Of a stretch of DNA of 64,000 nucleotides, positions 62,867-64,000 are shown one piece after another. The stretch covers positions 1 through 64,000 of the forward strand of contig DBTQ01000027.1 in the NCBI GenBank assembly GCA_002307135.1, given 5' to 3'. The translations under genes and the position numbers were made by a program. The stretch is from Bacteroidetes bacterium UBA1312 (GTDB lineage Bacteria > Bacteroidota > Bacteroidia > Chitinophagales > Chitinophagaceae). Positions within the stretch are counted from its first letter, which is position 1; each line of letters starts with the position of its first letter. The notes below the pieces were generated by a model. That model made no database searches and had not been told where the DNA came from. It saw only the letters and a list, made by a program, of their open reading frames with translations.

Positions 62867-63199
62867 AATACATACCCTACTCTATCATTATCTGAAACCC
62901 TTACTGGCAGCGGTTTATGAAAAATTAAATTTTGTAAAGAACTACATTTATAACACCAAGTGTTACGGATTTTGTTACAAGAAAATTTCCTTTCTTGAGA
63001 GTAAAATTACACTATAAACCCGATTGCGTTAAACTATTTTTATTAGCTGTTGATTTATCCACTTCAAGGATTAGCTACATATTGCGCATGTTAATCTTCA
63101 ATGGCATCAATAGTCAACTGAAGCACAACGAGTCACATTGTCTATATTAAATATTAAGAGTATCTCCGCCATTCTTACATCGGTTACACACATTATTCA

Positions 63200-63835
63200 T
63201 TATGTTTTAGATCCGAAGTATTTATTCAAAGCTTCTGTTCTATTGTCGGCATGTAGTTTTTTGTAGATATTGAAGATATGCCATTTCAATGTGCTGATGC
63301 TGATAAATAATTTGTCCGAAATCTCCTGATAGCTTTGACCTTTTGCCAAAAGATGGAGCACCTCCGCCTCTTTTACCGTGATTTTATAATCTGCTGCCGC
63401 TTCCAGCTCGGCTACGTGGTCGGGCAAGTGGTTTAAAATTTTTCTGGCAATACTGCTACTTATCGGAGCGTCACCCCTGTAGGTATCTTTTATGGCATCA
63501 ATGATTTGGTAACCTTTACTTTTCTTGAGGATATAAGAGTTGGCTCCGGCTTTTATGGCTTCAAACACATTGCAGTCCTCCTCGTGCACGGTACATACCA
63601 TAAATTTGACTTCCGGGCATATTGGTTTTAAAATCTTAATACATTCAATACCGCTTATATCCGGCAGGCCTATGTCTAACAATACAATATTGGGCTTTAG
63701 TGCTTGTATTGCATTGATGGCTTCGGTGCCATTGCTCACCACACCCATAAACTTTATTTCAGCATCGCTTTCTATTACAGCTTTCAAATAGATTTGGTGG
63801 TCTTGCAAATCTTCTACAACAAGTACACTGATCAT
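63200..63835 (-). CDS. LuxR/NarL-type response regulator
   Basis: 211 residues. Receiver with phospho-acceptor D54 (VLLDIGLPDISG) and acidic E8-D9; C-terminal HTH KITVKEAEVLHLLAKGQSYQ EISDKLFISISTLKWHIFNI YKKLHA. The stop at 63200 is 21 bp from the end of the right-hand large repeat. Partner kinase is the next gene, partly in the window. Confidence 0.93.
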   Translation of the reverse strand: MISVLVVEDLQDHQIYLKAVIESDAEIKFMGVVSNGTEAINAIQALKPNIVLLDIGLPDISGIECIKILKPICPEVKFMVCTVHEEDCNVFEAIKAGANSYILKKSKGYQIIDAIKDTYRGDAPISSSIARKILNHLPDHVAELEAAADYKITVKEAEVLHLLAKGQSYQEISDKLFISISTLKWHIFNIYKKLHADNRTEALNKYFGSKT

Positions 63836-63842
63836 GATTTTT

Positions 63843-64000
63843 TTATTGAATGGGTATATGAATAATTGTTTCCGTTCCTTTATCGTCTTTCCAATCTATA
63901 GTTCCTTTTAGTTGCTCAATGGTCTGCTTTATATTTTGTAGCCCATTGCCGCCTTGTCTTTTGCTACCAAGCGTCGCTTGGCTATGGTTAATACCAACTC
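63843..64000 (-). CDS. Sensor histidine kinase, C-terminal end (partial)
   Basis: Last ~52 residues; stop TAA at 63843-63845, N-terminal part beyond the window edge. GGNGLQNIKQTIEQLKGTID and KGTETIIHIPIQ are the G-box and final strand of a GHKL ATPase, typical of NarX/LuxR-RR partner kinases. The stop is 7 bp upstream of the LuxR regulator ATG at 63835, so the two form an operon. Confidence 0.85.
   Translation of the reverse strand, partial: VGINHSQATLGSKRQGGNGLQNIKQTIEQLKGTIDWKDDKGTETIIHIPIQ

Larger units (their letters stand above)
62605..63179. repeat. Large direct repeat, right copy
   Basis: 575 bp, the partner of 52021-52594, ~10.6 kb away in direct orientation. Contains the exact 60-bp sequence also found at 38156 (63120-63179). 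Confidence 0.9.

Noticed and set aside
62820..63017. 65-codon plus-strand ORF beginning MSEPDWIRTNDPQLRR
   Set aside because: It is the complement of the tRNA 3' half; WIRTNDPQLRR-type peptides are a well-known artefact of reading across tRNA.
1..64000. CRISPR array, rRNA operon, intact tRNA, phage or transposase genes
   Set aside because: Searched by eye; none found. Only tRNA 3' halves and short dispersed repeats are present.

Overview
The window reads as chromosomal DNA of a Bacteroidota bacterium, probably Chitinophagia or a near relative. The evidence is several proteins with type IX secretion (T9SS) sorting tails, a TamL-type BamA-family lipoprotein, DUF3667/DUF4476/DUF6799/HYC_CC_PP families, AT-rich intergenic DNA, and repeated promoters of the Bacteroidota form TTTG-N18-TAnnTTTG. 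The genus assignment is an inference.

Layout. 0-4.2 kb: a truncated outer-membrane gene, a TMEM175 channel and an NAD(P)-binding oxidoreductase; then an ECF sigma operon with three small membrane proteins; then an HxlR regulator whose putative operators lie on both sides of the sigma operon. 4.2-8.5 kb: decayed accessory DNA with gene fragments, a three-gene operon of tiny unknown proteins, relics of tandem T9SS surface-protein genes, an RDD protein, and an orphan palindrome/promoter. 8.5-33.8 kb: mostly housekeeping genes (M13 peptidase, glycosyltransferase, TamL, TrmH-type methylase, RlmD, TlpA-like thioredoxin, SurA-like PPIase, FUSC transporter, YceI, SppA, FolK, TrhO, AtpG) and a TauE / persulfide-dioxygenase-rhodanese sulfur pair. 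33.8-40.3 kb: small stress and regulator units (PhnA, DUF3667, DoxX/HxlR, VOC-EVE-MarR, SnoaL-TetR-epimerase), several with recognisable operators. 40.4-52 kb: a copper-handling cluster on the minus strand: a multicopper oxidase fused to a CopB-like tail, a Met/Cys-rich DUF6799 protein, a CopB-type P-type ATPase, an outer-membrane protein, an HMA protein, DUF3347, two HYC_CC_PP proteins, a T9SS-secreted multicopper oxidase and a T9SS protein.

52.0-63.2 kb: two direct repeats of about 575 bp flank about 10 kb holding a 1732-residue T9SS surface protein, a 64-residue helical protein, a 960-residue LytS-type sensor kinase and a LytTR response regulator. Each repeat contains the 3' half of a tRNA-Arg(TCT)-like gene and its terminator. 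The small helical protein has a paralogue beside the decayed T9SS locus at 5.4-7.6 kb, so 'small helical protein + T9SS surface protein' looks like a recurring module. A 60-bp sequence at one end of the big repeats recurs alone at 38.15 kb and, diverged, at 40.34 kb, where it ends a truncated metal-binding gene. The window closes with a LuxR-type response regulator and the end of its partner kinase.

The flanked surface-protein/sensor cassette is the best candidate for an undescribed unit. The 60-bp repeat, the MCO-CopB fusion and the three small-gene operons are secondary. No phage, CRISPR array, intact transposase or complete tRNA/rRNA was recognised.
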